Positions 15,687-24,641 are shown, counted from the first letter of the stretch. The stretch: DNA of 64,000 bases from Anaerolineales bacterium (GCA_019187665.1 JABARH010000003.1:158982-222981), one strand, 5' to 3'. Notes: a model not told the origin generated them from the letters alone. Numbers and translations: made by a program.

Positions 15687-18482
15687 TCAATCAGTGACGA
15701 GCAACAGACGCGGCAGTTCCTCGATCGTTGGCGGCGGGTCAGCGAGGAGACGCTCGGCGAGCTGGATGAGTTTCTTCAGTTTCTTCGGTTTCACTTCATC
15801 CAATATTTTCCGGGCGGTGGCGCGAGCCAGATGGATGTTATTACAGGCAAAGGCAACCATGCATTGCACCAGGCGCCAGCGGGTGGTCAAATCAAAACCG
15901 AGGTCATCCAATGGCCCGCTCTCCATTCTTCGTTGAGCGTCTGTCATCTCACCCATCATGACCTGGATCATGGCAAGATCGGATTGCGCCCAGGCGCGGA
16001 TGCGCGCATTCCCTTCGATACCCGGCATGGAAAGGACACGGTCTGCGCTGGCACGCGCAACAGGCAGTTCGCTGTGTAACATCTGCGCTTCAGCGAAAAG
16101 GCACAGGCAGGTGCCCATGGACCAGAGATCGGTTGAAGTGCGTCCATCGCTCAGCGCTTTCTCCAAAACGGCGCGAGACTCGGTGATCTTTCCGGACTCC
16201 ATTAGCAGGGATGCCCGAGCGCCCTCCGAACTGAGCAGGCCTTCTGTATCGCCAATCCGCCGCTCGATCTCGGATGCTTTTTCAAAATCGACGAGGGCGC
16301 TGTCATAATCTTCGAGGTTGGCGGATAAGACGCCCAGATTATGCAACACCCCTGCCTCGCCGTACAGATCGCCGAGGACACGATACCCTTGAATGGCTTC
16401 GTGATACACGCGCCGTGCAGCATCCACATCTCCACGTTCGAGCATGGCTGTGGCTGTATTGGACAGGGTCGCACACTCCACCACGCGCAAGCCGGAGCGG
16501 CGGGCGTACTCCAGTGCCCTGCCATAATGCGCCAGCGATTCGTCACCTTCGGGGTGGCGTGTGTAGTTGACCCAGCCGAGGGTGCGCTCACAACGCGCGC
16601 GCACGTCGTCGGCAACAAACGGGAGGGATTCAGAAAAGGTTTCCACAAGCACGATCGATTCTGCGGCAAGACGCTCTGCATCATCGTAACGTGAGAGTGC
16701 AAGGTGCGCACGCGCCTCGATCGTCCCCAGGCGGGCATGCAATACCGCATCCGCCGCGGAAAGGTCGGCACGCGCCGATTGGCACAGGCGCAGGGCTTCG
16801 GCGGTCTGGCCGCGCTGCAATAGGGCCTGGGCAAGATTGCGCACGATCTCTGCGCGGACGGCGGGCTGGTTCTGCGCCAGCGAGAGCGCTTCGCGGTAAC
16901 TGCTTTCAGATTCAGCAGCGCGGAACGTGCCTCGTAACAGATCGCCGCGGGCCTGGAGCAAACGACGGCGCAGGCTGGACGCGTCGCCGCGTTTTCGGTT
17001 CGCGCGTTCAAGCGCCTCCTCCACAACTTGGACAGCGGCATTTGCCAGTCCGCGATGGAAGAGTGTTTCGCTCTGATCGGCCAATACTTCAGCCGCGCGT
17101 TCGAGTTCAGATGCGCGCACCCAATGGTGAGCGGCCTCGACAATTTTGTCACCGCGATACTCATGCCATTCGGCAGCAAGGCGATGCAGTCGCTTCTTCT
17201 GTGTCACATCGGTGCCCAGCGATGTATAGAGAAAATCGCGCACCAGCGGATGCAGTTCGGCGCGGCGGGGATTTTCCACCAAATTGCGGCGGCGCAAGTC
17301 TTGAAGGTGCGGTTCGAGATCGCGCTGCCCTGCTTGATGGATCAACTCTACGAGGGCGTCGTCGTATAGATCGAGAGGCGCGCGAAACACCGACAACAGC
17401 GAAGCAATCCAGCGGGTGGCAGAGGGCAGGCCGTTGAGAATGGTGTTCAACAGAAACGAAGCCACCTGCGGATGCATCTCCATGTGATCAAGCAGGGATT
17501 GAATGTTTGCACGCGAGTCAGACAACTGCGAAGCGGCAAGACGGAGCAGCATGGGATTGCAATCCGTCTTCGCAAGCAGACGCTCCAACATCTCCGCTTC
17601 AAGCCGGACCCCAAACTGGCTCAGCAGTTCGCGGGCTTCTTCCAACTCCAGTCCGCCTATGTCCACCTGGCGGAACGGCAGGTCTAATTCCTGCCGACTG
17701 GTAAGCAACAGCGAGGAAGATGTGGTAGCCCCCAAATTTCGCAACAGCGACAGGCTGGATTCCTCCGCATGCAACAGGTGAACATCTTCAATGCACAGCA
17801 GGGCTGGCTGGTTTGCCAGTGCCGCCCGCAACAACAGGAGTTGTTGATCGAGTGCCATCGGGGCAGTGTCCGCGCGAGGTTGCACCAACAGGCGGACCTG
17901 CTCCTGCCCGAGCGACAGCAGGAATAGCGCGAGCTGGCGGATGATGGCTTCGGCGCTGGTGTTCACGTGCTCGGTCAGGGTGTGCCAGAAGACCGGACCT
18001 CCCGAAAAACAGCGCGCAACAGATGCGGCGACCGTGGTTTTTCCCATACCCGCCATGTCGCACAACACCAAGGTCCGCTCGGCGCCGAGCATTTCGCCCA
18101 GGCGTTGCACGAGGGCGGAGCGCTCCACGTAATGGGCGGGCGGCGCGGGGATCTCCTCCAGCGCGCCGAGGTCCACCTCCACGCTGCGCGCGATGGTGAC
18201 TTGATGGATGCGCACACCGCTCGGCGTGCGTTCGTCGCGGGCTTGTGCGGCGAGTTTGAGCAGGCGCTCCATCATAGCGGGATCGTCTTTGATGTCGAGG
18301 GCGGGGATGAAAAGGGCAGCGACGGTGGTCAGGTCGGGCAGGCGGTCGTTATTTTCCAGGCGGCTGAGATGCGCTTCGGTATACCCCACAGCGGCAGCCA
18401 GATCACGCTGGGTCAGGCGTGCCTGTTTGCGCAGATATTTGAGCAATTCACCAAAAGATTCCATTGGAATGATCGCGTTCAT
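15687..18482 (-). CDS. XRE-family regulator with STAND (NB-ARC-like) ATPase and TPR array
   Basis: 931 residues. An N-terminal helix-turn-helix of the XRE type (about 8-62, LTQRDLAAAVGYTEAHLSRLE) is followed by a STAND P-loop NTPase (Walker A D-MAGMGKTT about 142-150, Walker B PALLCIED about 226-233, sensor SSSLLLTSRQE), a winged-helix region, then about ten TPR-like helical pairs to the end. STAND proteins are signal-gated switches, here presumably a transcriptional activator or repressor. The ATG at 18482 has a GGAGG site; an in-frame start at 18563 would begin inside the palindromic operator. It is transcribed away from the small-protein cluster at 18.7-21 kb. Confidence 0.9.
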   Translation of the reverse strand: MNAIIPMESFGELLKYLRKQARLTQRDLAAAVGYTEAHLSRLENNDRLPDLTTVAALFIPALDIKDDPAMMERLLKLAAQARDERTPSGVRIHQVTIARSVEVDLGALEEIPAPPAHYVERSALVQRLGEMLGAERTLVLCDMAGMGKTTVAASVARCFSGGPVFWHTLTEHVNTSAEAIIRQLALFLLSLGQEQVRLLVQPRADTAPMALDQQLLLLRAALANQPALLCIEDVHLLHAEESSLSLLRNLGATTSSSLLLTSRQELDLPFRQVDIGGLELEEARELLSQFGVRLEAEMLERLLAKTDCNPMLLRLAASQLSDSRANIQSLLDHMEMHPQVASFLLNTILNGLPSATRWIASLLSVFRAPLDLYDDALVELIHQAGQRDLEPHLQDLRRRNLVENPRRAELHPLVRDFLYTSLGTDVTQKKRLHRLAAEWHEYRGDKIVEAAHHWVRASELERAAEVLADQSETLFHRGLANAAVQVVEEALERANRKRGDASSLRRRLLQARGDLLRGTFRAAESESSYREALSLAQNQPAVRAEIVRNLAQALLQRGQTAEALRLCQSARADLSAADAVLHARLGTIEARAHLALSRYDDAERLAAESIVLVETFSESLPFVADDVRARCERTLGWVNYTRHPEGDESLAHYGRALEYARRSGLRVVECATLSNTATAMLERGDVDAARRVYHEAIQGYRVLGDLYGEAGVLHNLGVLSANLEDYDSALVDFEKASEIERRIGDTEGLLSSEGARASLLMESGKITESRAVLEKALSDGRTSTDLWSMGTCLCLFAEAQMLHSELPVARASADRVLSMPGIEGNARIRAWAQSDLAMIQVMMGEMTDAQRRMESGPLDDLGFDLTTRWRLVQCMVAFACNNIHLARATARKILDEVKPKKLKKLIQLAERLLADPPPTIEELPRLLLVTD

Positions 18483-18521
18483 GAACGGCCTCCGCACCAT
18501 ACAGACGAAAACAATTGTGAG

Positions 18522-18549
18522 ATTGTACGCCCGCAAGATGCTTTTGACA
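18522..18549 (-). promoter_or_regulatory. Promoter of the XRE-STAND regulator
   Basis: On the minus strand TTGTCA and TACAAT are 16 bp apart. The -35 is the inner arm of the palindrome at 18544-18561, consistent with autoregulation. Confidence 0.6.
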
Positions 18550-18561
18550 AGAAATGTCAAC
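18544..18561. promoter_or_regulatory. Palindromic operator-like site, copy 1
   Basis: TTGACA-AGAAA-TGTCAA plus C, perfect 6-bp arms. The site recurs at 21175-21193 with 17 of 18 bases identical. Confidence 0.6.
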
Positions 18562-18631
18562 ATTTGGGGCGCGCAGTTTGGTACAGTTGCGATACTGGAA
18601 CTCTTGCATAAGTTGATTCATGTCGAAGTTT

Positions 18632-18690
18632 TACGGCAGTTCGATTTGCTTGGCAAATCGTGCCGTACGGTCAGCAGTTCAACTGCTGAC
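18632..18690. repeat. Two adjacent perfect hairpins upstream of the small-protein cluster
   Basis: Hairpin 1: TACGGCA + CGATTTGC / GCAAATCG + TGCCGTA. Hairpin 2: GTCAGCAGTT / AACTGCTGAC with one central base. The ATTTGC-TTG-GCAAAT core is the same as the internal hairpin of MITE family 1. Either a repeat element or a transcribed structure in the leader of the next gene. Confidence 0.6.
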
Positions 18691-18736
18691 GGAACGTTTC
18701 GAAGACTTTCGCAAGAAGTCTACTGGAGAATTCCTC

Positions 18737-19084
18737 GTGCGGCGCATCATTCAACGCCAGATTACAACCATTCAAATCACCAGCGTGGAGGTGACCTGGG
18801 ACGACGACCGCGAACAGGCGCGCGCCGAGTTCCTCGATGTAACGCCGACCATCTCGGAGGCGGAGAGGTCTGCGAGCGTGGCCGGGGGGAGACGAAAGGT
18901 CCGCGAGCGCAAGCCGCACGGAAGGAGAAAGAGCGGTGTTCCGTCGCTGGCAAATGCGGCCCGGCGGGAGGTCGAATCGGTGAGCGAGCATCCCTCCACG
19001 CTTCCCCGACCCGATCCATCGGGCATTAAGAATGATGAGTTTCGAGGCGAGGAGGAGGAAATCCCGTCGGAGTTGAAGGAATGA
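18737..19084 (+). CDS. Hypothetical charged protein (115 aa)
   Basis: Not recognised. I place the start at GTG 18737, which has GGAG 8 nt upstream; the in-frame ATG at 18620 lies before two perfect hairpins and would translate them. The protein opens RRIIQRQITTIQITSVEVTW, continues with a basic stretch (GGRRKVRERKPHGRRKS) and ends acidic (EEEEIPSELKE), so most of it may be disordered. The stop overlaps the next ATG as ATGA, which supports it being a real, coupled gene. Confidence 0.6.
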   Translation: MRRIIQRQITTIQITSVEVTWDDDREQARAEFLDVTPTISEAERSASVAGGRRKVRERKPHGRRKSGVPSLANAARREVESVSEHPSTLPRPDPSGIKNDEFRGEEEEIPSELKE

Positions 19085-19770
19085 AACAAAAATGGATCGC
19101 GGCGGGTTGCTGTTCGTTTGCACTGCTCGGCATTTTGGCGTGCGGCATCGCGGGGTTATTTATGGGGTTGTCATTACCGGTATATCGCATGAACCAGGTT
19201 GACTCGCAGCACGCGGGGTTCCGCCGCACCACATTGACGCATGGCGACAGCGTGTACGTGAACGATTACGAGGAGAGCGCGTTGATGGCCTTCGGCGAGC
19301 AGCCCAGCAAGAGGATCGGGCGCTTTCCGGTATCGTTGGGAATCAACGGCTTGTATGCCATTCCCGGCCAGGATGTTTCGGCATACGTGCTGGAGTATGA
19401 CCCGATGTACCAGGCGGTGTATCGCAACATTCATCACCCGCCCTTCGATTGGCGCGCGGCGAAGTTTCAAATGATGCGGCTGTATTCGACGGGCAATGCC
19501 GTTGAAACCGAAGATGTGCTGGTGATCGGCGAGGCGCTGGCGGCCTTCGATGGCGCGCCGATGATCGTGCCCATGCAAGCGGATGGCAATTACGCCGGAT
19601 ACGAAAACCACTGGCTGCAATCGTTCAGCGATGCGTTGCCAGGGCTGGCGTATAACTTCGGCGTCCACATCGATTCGAGCGGACAAGTGTTTCTGGCAGA
19701 AAACGTTGTTTCCAATCAGTGGTTCCTGGCGGGCAGTCTGTTCGTGGAATGGATCAATGCCCAAAGGTGA
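19081..19770 (+). CDS. Hypothetical membrane-anchored protein (229 aa)
   Basis: Not recognised. One N-terminal membrane segment (about residues 6-32, AAGCCSFALLGILACGIAGLFMGL) with several cysteines, then a soluble, probably extracytoplasmic domain rich in aromatic residues (VLEYDPMYQAVYRNIHHPPFDW). First of a run of closely spaced genes with good ribosome sites (19081-21070). Confidence 0.75.
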   Translation: MKQKWIAAGCCSFALLGILACGIAGLFMGLSLPVYRMNQVDSQHAGFRRTTLTHGDSVYVNDYEESALMAFGEQPSKRIGRFPVSLGINGLYAIPGQDVSAYVLEYDPMYQAVYRNIHHPPFDWRAAKFQMMRLYSTGNAVETEDVLVIGEALAAFDGAPMIVPMQADGNYAGYENHWLQSFSDALPGLAYNFGVHIDSSGQVFLAENVVSNQWFLAGSLFVEWINAQR

Positions 19771-19792
19771 TCGATCCAAAGGAGAATTCAAC

Positions 19793-20089
19793 ATGATGAA
19801 AACCTGTCCTGAATGTGGCTCGAACGAGATCATTTCAGACCTGATCGTCTTTGCGGACGAAGCATTATCAGGGTTACACCCTCCATACGTTGAATTGGTG
19901 GAGCATCCACCGGCCAAGCGACCGTTCATCTGGGTGCCGAAAACGGCCGCGAGCGGATTCCGCGCGGAAGTCTGCGGTGAATGCGGGCACACACAATTCC
20001 GCGCCACCAACCATGCCGAATTGTTGAAGGCGCTCAAACAGGGCTATGCCAGCCAGCAGTTTGCGCTGAAAGACATTCTGACTGTATAG
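19793..20089 (+). CDS. Small zinc-ribbon protein (98 aa)
   Basis: Starts MMKTCPECGSNEI; the second metal half-site is CGECGH at about residues 62-67, so one CxxC...CxxC zinc ribbon with a long insert rich in Pro and hydrophobic residues (HPPYVELVEHPPAKRPFIWVP). AAAGGAG precedes the start. Not assigned to a named family. Resembles its neighbour at 20104 in design, as if the two arose by duplication and divergence. Confidence 0.8.
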   Translation: MMKTCPECGSNEIISDLIVFADEALSGLHPPYVELVEHPPAKRPFIWVPKTAASGFRAEVCGECGHTQFRATNHAELLKALKQGYASQQFALKDILTV

Positions 20090-20103
20090 CCAAAGGAGAA
20101 GCC

Positions 20104-20346
20104 ATGAAAAACGGCACATGCCCTGAATGCAAATCCAGCGAGGTTTATTACGGAAAGGTTCGCGAGAGACATGGAGGGCTGAGGGACGAGCATCAGGTTG
20201 TCATCCCGACAGACGCGGACAATCTTTACGCCGATACCTACATCTGCATCGCGTGCGGATCGGTGCGCTTGTTTCTGGATGAACAGTCCATGAAAAATGC
20301 CGCCGCGATCCTGCCCAGATCCAAAAACTGGAACCAGGTTTCGTGA
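20104..20346 (+). CDS. Small zinc-ribbon protein (80 aa)
   Basis: CPECKSSEVYYGKV at residues 6-19 and CIACGSVRLF near 48-57 form a CxxC...CxxC zinc ribbon. The middle (IPTDADNLYADTY) matches the kind of loop seen in nucleic-acid or protein-binding ribbons. AAAGGAG precedes the ATG and only 14 bp separate it from the previous gene. Confidence 0.8.
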   Translation: MKNGTCPECKSSEVYYGKVRERHGGLRDEHQVVIPTDADNLYADTYICIACGSVRLFLDEQSMKNAAAILPRSKNWNQVS

Positions 20347-20368
20347 CTCAACCCAGGAGACAAACCAA

Positions 20369-20793
20369 ATGAAAAAAGCCATCGGTTGTTCGGCGCAAGT
20401 CGTTTTCCTGCTGACCTCGCGGCGCTGATCGCTGTCCCGCTGGCGTGCGCCGCCGCCACCACCGCCCCGCTCCACTCGCCGGGACTCGCGGAAGAGTTCA
20501 TCTGTCCGCCCGAGACAACGCTGGTGACGGAATGGTATCAAGCCACGTGGAATGCGCCCGGCGAAAAAACGCTCGCGGCCTACTGCGTGGACGCGCAGGG
20601 AAATGAATTCCCCACATTGGAACAGGATTCGAAGATGCTCTGGAAAGGCACGACGGTTTACTTCCCCTATCTTTTCATCCCCCTGCTCGTCATCGGCGCG
20701 GTGATTCTGGCAGTTTTGAATGCGATGGGTATCGCCATCGGGTCCATGCTCAAGAAAACCACCAAGCCGTGGAACCCTTCCGAGCACGAGTAA
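20369..20793 (+). CDS. Small membrane protein with a frameshift in its signal segment
   Basis: The ATG at 20369 has an AGGAG site but reads only 19 codons (MKKAIGCSAQVVFLLTSRR) before TGA. The downstream frame continues LAALIAVPLACA...EEFICPPETTLVTEWYQATW and ends with a membrane helix (about YLFIPLLVIGAVILAVLNAMG) and a basic tail. Adding one C in the CC run near 20419 joins the two frames as FLLT-LAALIAVPLA, a normal signal sequence. So either a one-base deletion (real or a sequencing error) or a start at the weak TTG 20386. Family unknown, with two cysteines (CPP, YCVDAQGN) in the outer domain. Confidence 0.6.
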
Positions 20794-20809
20794 CAAAAAG
20801 GAGTCAACC

Positions 20810-21070
20810 ATGAACGATGAATTTGAGATCCGCGCCTTGCGCGAACGTGTATCCAAACTGGAGGCCGAGATGCGCTTCCTCTACAAGCACGTCGGCGTCA
20901 CCTTCGTTCAGCCAGCTTTTGAACTCGATCCCGCTGATCGAGAGGTGGCTGAATTCATCAAGAAAGGTGACGATCTGAAAGCCATGCAAGCCTATCGCGG
21001 CGTCCACAAGGTGAGCGCAGTGGAGGCCAAAGCCGCGGTGGATGCGATCCGCGCGGGGTTGGGGTTGTAA
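20810..21070 (+). CDS. Small protein with coiled coil and ribosomal L7/L12 C-terminal-like motif
   Basis: 86 residues. The N-terminal half is a coiled coil (RALRERVSKLEAEMRFLYKHVG); the end, AMQAYRGVHKVSAVEAKAAVDAIRAG, resembles the L7/L12 C-terminal domain pattern. Such proteins are found in Chloroflexota and Cyanobacteria without known function. AAAAAGGAG precedes the ATG. It is the last gene of the cluster before a strong terminator. Confidence 0.78.
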   Translation: MNDEFEIRALRERVSKLEAEMRFLYKHVGVTFVQPAFELDPADREVAEFIKKGDDLKAMQAYRGVHKVSAVEAKAAVDAIRAGLGL

Positions 21071-21100
21071 GCGCTTGCGGTAATTTCTTTTCTGGACAGA

Positions 21101-21135
21101 ACAGCGGAACAAGTTTGACTTGTTCCGCTGTTTTT
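21101..21135 (+). terminator. Strong terminator ending the small-protein cluster
   Basis: A 13-bp stem ACAGCGGAACAAG/CTTGTTCCGCTGT with a 5-nt loop, followed by TTTT. Confidence 0.92.
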
Positions 21136-21174
21136 CATCACCACGGATGGAGTTCTACTTTTTGACAACCGACG

Positions 21175-21193
21175 GTTGACAAGAAAAGTCAAC
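21175..21193. promoter_or_regulatory. Palindromic operator-like site, copy 2
   Basis: GTTGAC-AAGAAAA-GTCAAC, 52 bp before the start of the secreted FN3 protein gene. It contains a TTGACA -35-like word and matches the site upstream of the XRE-STAND regulator. A TGATAAAG -10-like word lies at 21211-21218. Confidence 0.6.
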
Positions 21194-21244
21194 TTTTTTT
21201 GCCTTGCCTTTGATAAAGTGGGACAACCAATAAAAGGAGCAGAA

Positions 21245-23848
21245 ATGAAAAACTTACTCTTCCGTATCTTCTTGTTAATCGCCTTCCTAATCGGATTAGC
21301 CTCACCCGCTTCATCGGCGAATGCCCTTGTGGGGGCTTGCTCATGGAACGGCTCTGTGGACGCCAACTGGTCCACCCCCGGCAACTGGGACACGGGCTGC
21401 AGCGGCGCGGGCGGAATTCCCGGCACGGGCGACACGCTCACCTTTCCGCTCGGGGCGGCCAACGCCACAATGAACAACGACCTGCCCGCCATCTCTTTGC
21501 AGGCCATGAACTTCACCGGCGCGTTGAATTACACCCTCAACGGCTCGAACGCCATCACCCTCACCGGCGGAATGGACGTGACTGGCGGTGACCAGGCCAT
21601 CAACAACCCGCTCACCGTCGGCGGGGCGGGCGTCGCTTTCCACACCGCGAACGGCACAAACCTGACCTTCGGCGGAACGCTGAATCTGGGAACAAACGAT
21701 GTGTCCTTCACCGTGGATTCCGCCAGCAACGTGGTCGGGATGAAAACCCTCGGCACAATCAACGGATCCGGCGCGGCTAAAATCTCGAAGTACGGGACCG
21801 GCGAGTTGCAGATCACAGGCAGCCAGTCGAGCAAGTCTTTCGATATTGACATCAATGTCGGTTCGGTCGGCACCGATCCCGCCGCCTGGACAGACCTGCC
21901 CTGGTCCCGCAAGATTACCATTGCTTCCGGCGCGAGCCTCAATCTGCGCTATGGGGCAGTCATCGGCGCCATCAGCGGCGCGGGCGATATCCACGCCTCT
22001 TACCATTTTCAAATTCGACAATCCCAAACCACCATGTTCACCGGGGATATTTACGGCAACAGCCAAATGACCGTGATCGGAAACGGCGCGGACACGCTCA
22101 CCATTGACCGTTCCGGCGGTTCGCTGAGTTACGCAGGCGAGATCAACGTAAACGCGTCTTCCAAATTGAGGCTCGTCAACACCACCGCAACCTCCGTCCC
22201 CGATTTTCTTGTCGTGCAGGGGAGTCTGGAACTGAACAATTCCCACGTGGGCGTAATCCTGGTTGGCTATAGCGGCGGCGGATTCAACTACGACGGCGCG
22301 TTAATTCTCTCCGGCGCGGCCCCGAGCGTCGCCTCCTCGATCACGTTGAAAAACAATTCCACGGTCACGTCGGTGATCAACTCTGCCACAGACTATGGCC
22401 GCATCCACGTCGCCTCGCCCGTTGATTTGGGCGCGGGCGCGCCGACGTTCGCGTTGCAAGGCAGTTACACGCCCATCCCCGGCGACGTGTTCAACATCAT
22501 CCAGAACACCGCCGCAGGCACGGCCACCAAGACGAACGCCGCGTTCTCCAATCTGGCGCAGGGCGGCGTCGTGACCTTCAACACGACCCCGCTGACCGCC
22601 GATTACCTGGCGGGCGGCAACACCCGCTTTGCCCTGCTCGCCCCGCCCGATGTCACCCCACCCACCGTGCAATCCATCACGCGCGCCAGCGCCGACCCCA
22701 CCAGCGCGGCCAGCGTAAACTTCACCGTGATCTTTTCCGAACCTGTGACGGGCGTGGATGAGGGCGACTTCGCTCTGACAACGAGCGGCGTTTCGGGCGC
22801 GACGGTGAGCGGGGTCGCCGGTTCGGGAAGCGCATACACGCTGACGGTTTCCACCGGCACAGGCAACGGCACGCTCCGCCTCGACGTTCCCGTCACCGCC
22901 ACGATCATGGATACCTCTGGGAATGCGCTTACCGCTCCCTTCACTTCGGGCGAAACTTACACCGTGGTCAAAATCGCCCCGGCTTTGCTCGCTCCGCCCA
23001 ACGCCAGCCAGCTGCACACTCTGCGTCCCTCCTTCGATTGGACCGACTTCGCCGCCGCAAAGGGCTATCAGATCCAGGTCTCGAAGAGCGCCAGTTTCAA
23101 CACCACCCTCATCAACGTGACCTTGACCGGCCCCACCAACTCGCAGTACACACACGCCAAAGACTTGGCCGCCAACACCCTGTACTACTGGCGCGTGCGT
23201 CACAAGATCACGGCCATCCAGTATGGACCGTGGACCGGCGCCTTCACATTCACCACAGGCAACCCGCCGAGCGTGCCGAGCCTGCTCTCGCCCGCCAACA
23301 ACAGCTTGGTGACGAACACCTCGCCCACCCTCGATTGGTCCGACTCGACTGTGCCGGCCGGAACCACGTTCAGCTACTATCAGGTGCAGGTGGATGACAG
23401 CGCCGACTTCTCCAGCCCCTTCGTAGATGCCAACAACGGCCCCAGTACGATGATGGTCGGCCCGCTGAGCATGAACGTCAAGTACTACTGGCGCGTGCGC
23501 GCGTGGAACACCGCCGGTGACTCGAGCGCCTGGTCGGCGACGCGTAACTTCCGCGAGGCCCTGCCCGCCCCCACACTGATCGCCCCAGTCTCCGGCATCA
23601 CGGTCCTGAACCTGAAGCCCACCTTTGATTGGAGCAACGTGACCGGCGCAACCGGCTACACCATCCAGGTTTCGCTCAGCAACACGTTCAACTCGTTCGC
23701 GATCAACGCCACACTCAAAACGGCTACCTCGCAGTACACGTACACGCTCAATCTGCAAGCCGGCAAGACCTACTTCTGGCGTGTCCGCGCCAACGGGGCA
23801 AACGGTCCCAGTTTGTGGAGCACGGTCGAAAGTTTCGTCACACCGTAG
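21245..23848 (+). CDS. Large secreted protein with beta-helix-like N-terminus, Ig-like domain and FN3-type repeats
   Basis: 867 residues. Signal peptide of about 27 residues (MKNLLFRIFLLIAFLIG...SANA). Residues about 30-465 are rich in Gly, Asn, Ser and Thr with repeated short strands (GNWDTGC, LTLTGG-like), as in autotransporter or adhesin beta-helices. An Ig-like domain with PPTVQSITRA...SVNFTVIFSEPVTGV (about 475-580) is followed by three FN3-like repeats, each with a W-x-V-R signature (YYWRVRHK, YYWRVRAW, YFWRVRAN). There is no membrane anchor or sortase signal at the C-terminus. AAAAGGAG precedes the ATG; an in-frame start at 21176 lies in the palindrome. Confidence 0.85.
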   Translation: MKNLLFRIFLLIAFLIGLASPASSANALVGACSWNGSVDANWSTPGNWDTGCSGAGGIPGTGDTLTFPLGAANATMNNDLPAISLQAMNFTGALNYTLNGSNAITLTGGMDVTGGDQAINNPLTVGGAGVAFHTANGTNLTFGGTLNLGTNDVSFTVDSASNVVGMKTLGTINGSGAAKISKYGTGELQITGSQSSKSFDIDINVGSVGTDPAAWTDLPWSRKITIASGASLNLRYGAVIGAISGAGDIHASYHFQIRQSQTTMFTGDIYGNSQMTVIGNGADTLTIDRSGGSLSYAGEINVNASSKLRLVNTTATSVPDFLVVQGSLELNNSHVGVILVGYSGGGFNYDGALILSGAAPSVASSITLKNNSTVTSVINSATDYGRIHVASPVDLGAGAPTFALQGSYTPIPGDVFNIIQNTAAGTATKTNAAFSNLAQGGVVTFNTTPLTADYLAGGNTRFALLAPPDVTPPTVQSITRASADPTSAASVNFTVIFSEPVTGVDEGDFALTTSGVSGATVSGVAGSGSAYTLTVSTGTGNGTLRLDVPVTATIMDTSGNALTAPFTSGETYTVVKIAPALLAPPNASQLHTLRPSFDWTDFAAAKGYQIQVSKSASFNTTLINVTLTGPTNSQYTHAKDLAANTLYYWRVRHKITAIQYGPWTGAFTFTTGNPPSVPSLLSPANNSLVTNTSPTLDWSDSTVPAGTTFSYYQVQVDDSADFSSPFVDANNGPSTMMVGPLSMNVKYYWRVRAWNTAGDSSAWSATRNFREALPAPTLIAPVSGITVLNLKPTFDWSNVTGATGYTIQVSLSNTFNSFAINATLKTATSQYTYTLNLQAGKTYFWRVRANGANGPSLWSTVESFVTP

Positions 23849-23865
23849 GCAAAACCCAATCAACA

Positions 23866-23892
23866 TCAGCCCGCCAAAACCTGGCGGGCTGA
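23866..23892 (+). terminator. Terminator after the secreted FN3 protein gene
   Basis: An 11-bp perfect stem TCAGCCCGCCA/TGGCGGGCTGA with a 5-nt loop. Confidence 0.8.
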
Positions 23893-23930
23893 TTCATTTC
23901 AACAGGTATAATCGCGCCGAGGAAACCAAA

Positions 23931-24641
23931 ATGACATTCTCGATCGTGGCGTTCGACCCCAAAGACCGATCGTGCGGCGTAGCCGTGGCCTCCAAATTTC
24001 CCGGCGTGGGCGCGGTGGTGCCGTGGGCGCGCGCAAACGCCGGCGCCGTGGCAACCCAATCCTTTGCCAACACATCCTACGGCCCAAATGGACTCGACCT
24101 CATGGCAAAGGGACTCTCCGCGCAACAAGCCCTCGACAAATTGCCCGCAGACGATCCCGAACGCGACTTGCGGCAGGTCGGCCTCGTGGACGAAAATGGA
24201 GGCTCCGCTTCCTTCACCGGTCCGGGTTGCTTCGCGTGGGCAGGCGGACTTATCGGGCCGGGCTATGCCTGCCAGGGTAACGTGCTGGCTGGCGAACAAG
24301 TGGTGAACGCCCTCGAACAAACCTTCCTGCAAACCAGCGGTGACCTTCCCTCGCGTCTGCACGCCGCCCTGCTCGCCGCCGACCGCACCGGGGGCGATCG
24401 CAGAGGCCGGCAAAGTGCGGCCATTTACATCGTCAAGGACGGAGGCGGGTCCGCCGGCGTCAACGACCGCTGGATGGACTACCGCGTCGATGATCACGAG
24501 GATCCGGTCCTGCGTCTGGGTGAGTTGATCGAAATGCATCGCCTGTATTTCGACAAAAACGACGCGAGTTCACGAGTCACGTTGACCGGCGAACCCCTCG
24601 CTGAGATGACAGGCATCCTCAAGCGTCTCGGGTATCTCTAG
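23931..24641 (+). CDS. DUF1028 family protein (Ntn-hydrolase-like), interrupted by an amber codon
   Basis: 236 residues covering the DUF1028 domain (MTFSIVAFDPKDRSCGVAVA, GAVATQSFANTSYGP, RQSAAIYIV). DUF1028 proteins often end in a small peptidoglycan-binding-like domain. Here the frame reaches TAG at 24639-24641 just as that domain starts (ILKRLGYL), and the remainder continues in the same frame. TATAAT at 23907-23912 gives a leader of about 11 nt with GAGGAAA before the ATG. The function of the family is unknown; it has been linked to threonine-peptidase-like folds. Confidence 0.88.
   Translation: MTFSIVAFDPKDRSCGVAVASKFPGVGAVVPWARANAGAVATQSFANTSYGPNGLDLMAKGLSAQQALDKLPADDPERDLRQVGLVDENGGSASFTGPGCFAWAGGLIGPGYACQGNVLAGEQVVNALEQTFLQTSGDLPSRLHAALLAADRTGGDRRGRQSAAIYIVKDGGGSAGVNDRWMDYRVDDHEDPVLRLGELIEMHRLYFDKNDASSRVTLTGEPLAEMTGILKRLGYL

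Noticed and set aside
18620..18736. In-frame ATG extension of the 115-aa gene
   Set aside because: It would translate two perfect hairpins; GTG 18737 has a good GGAG site.
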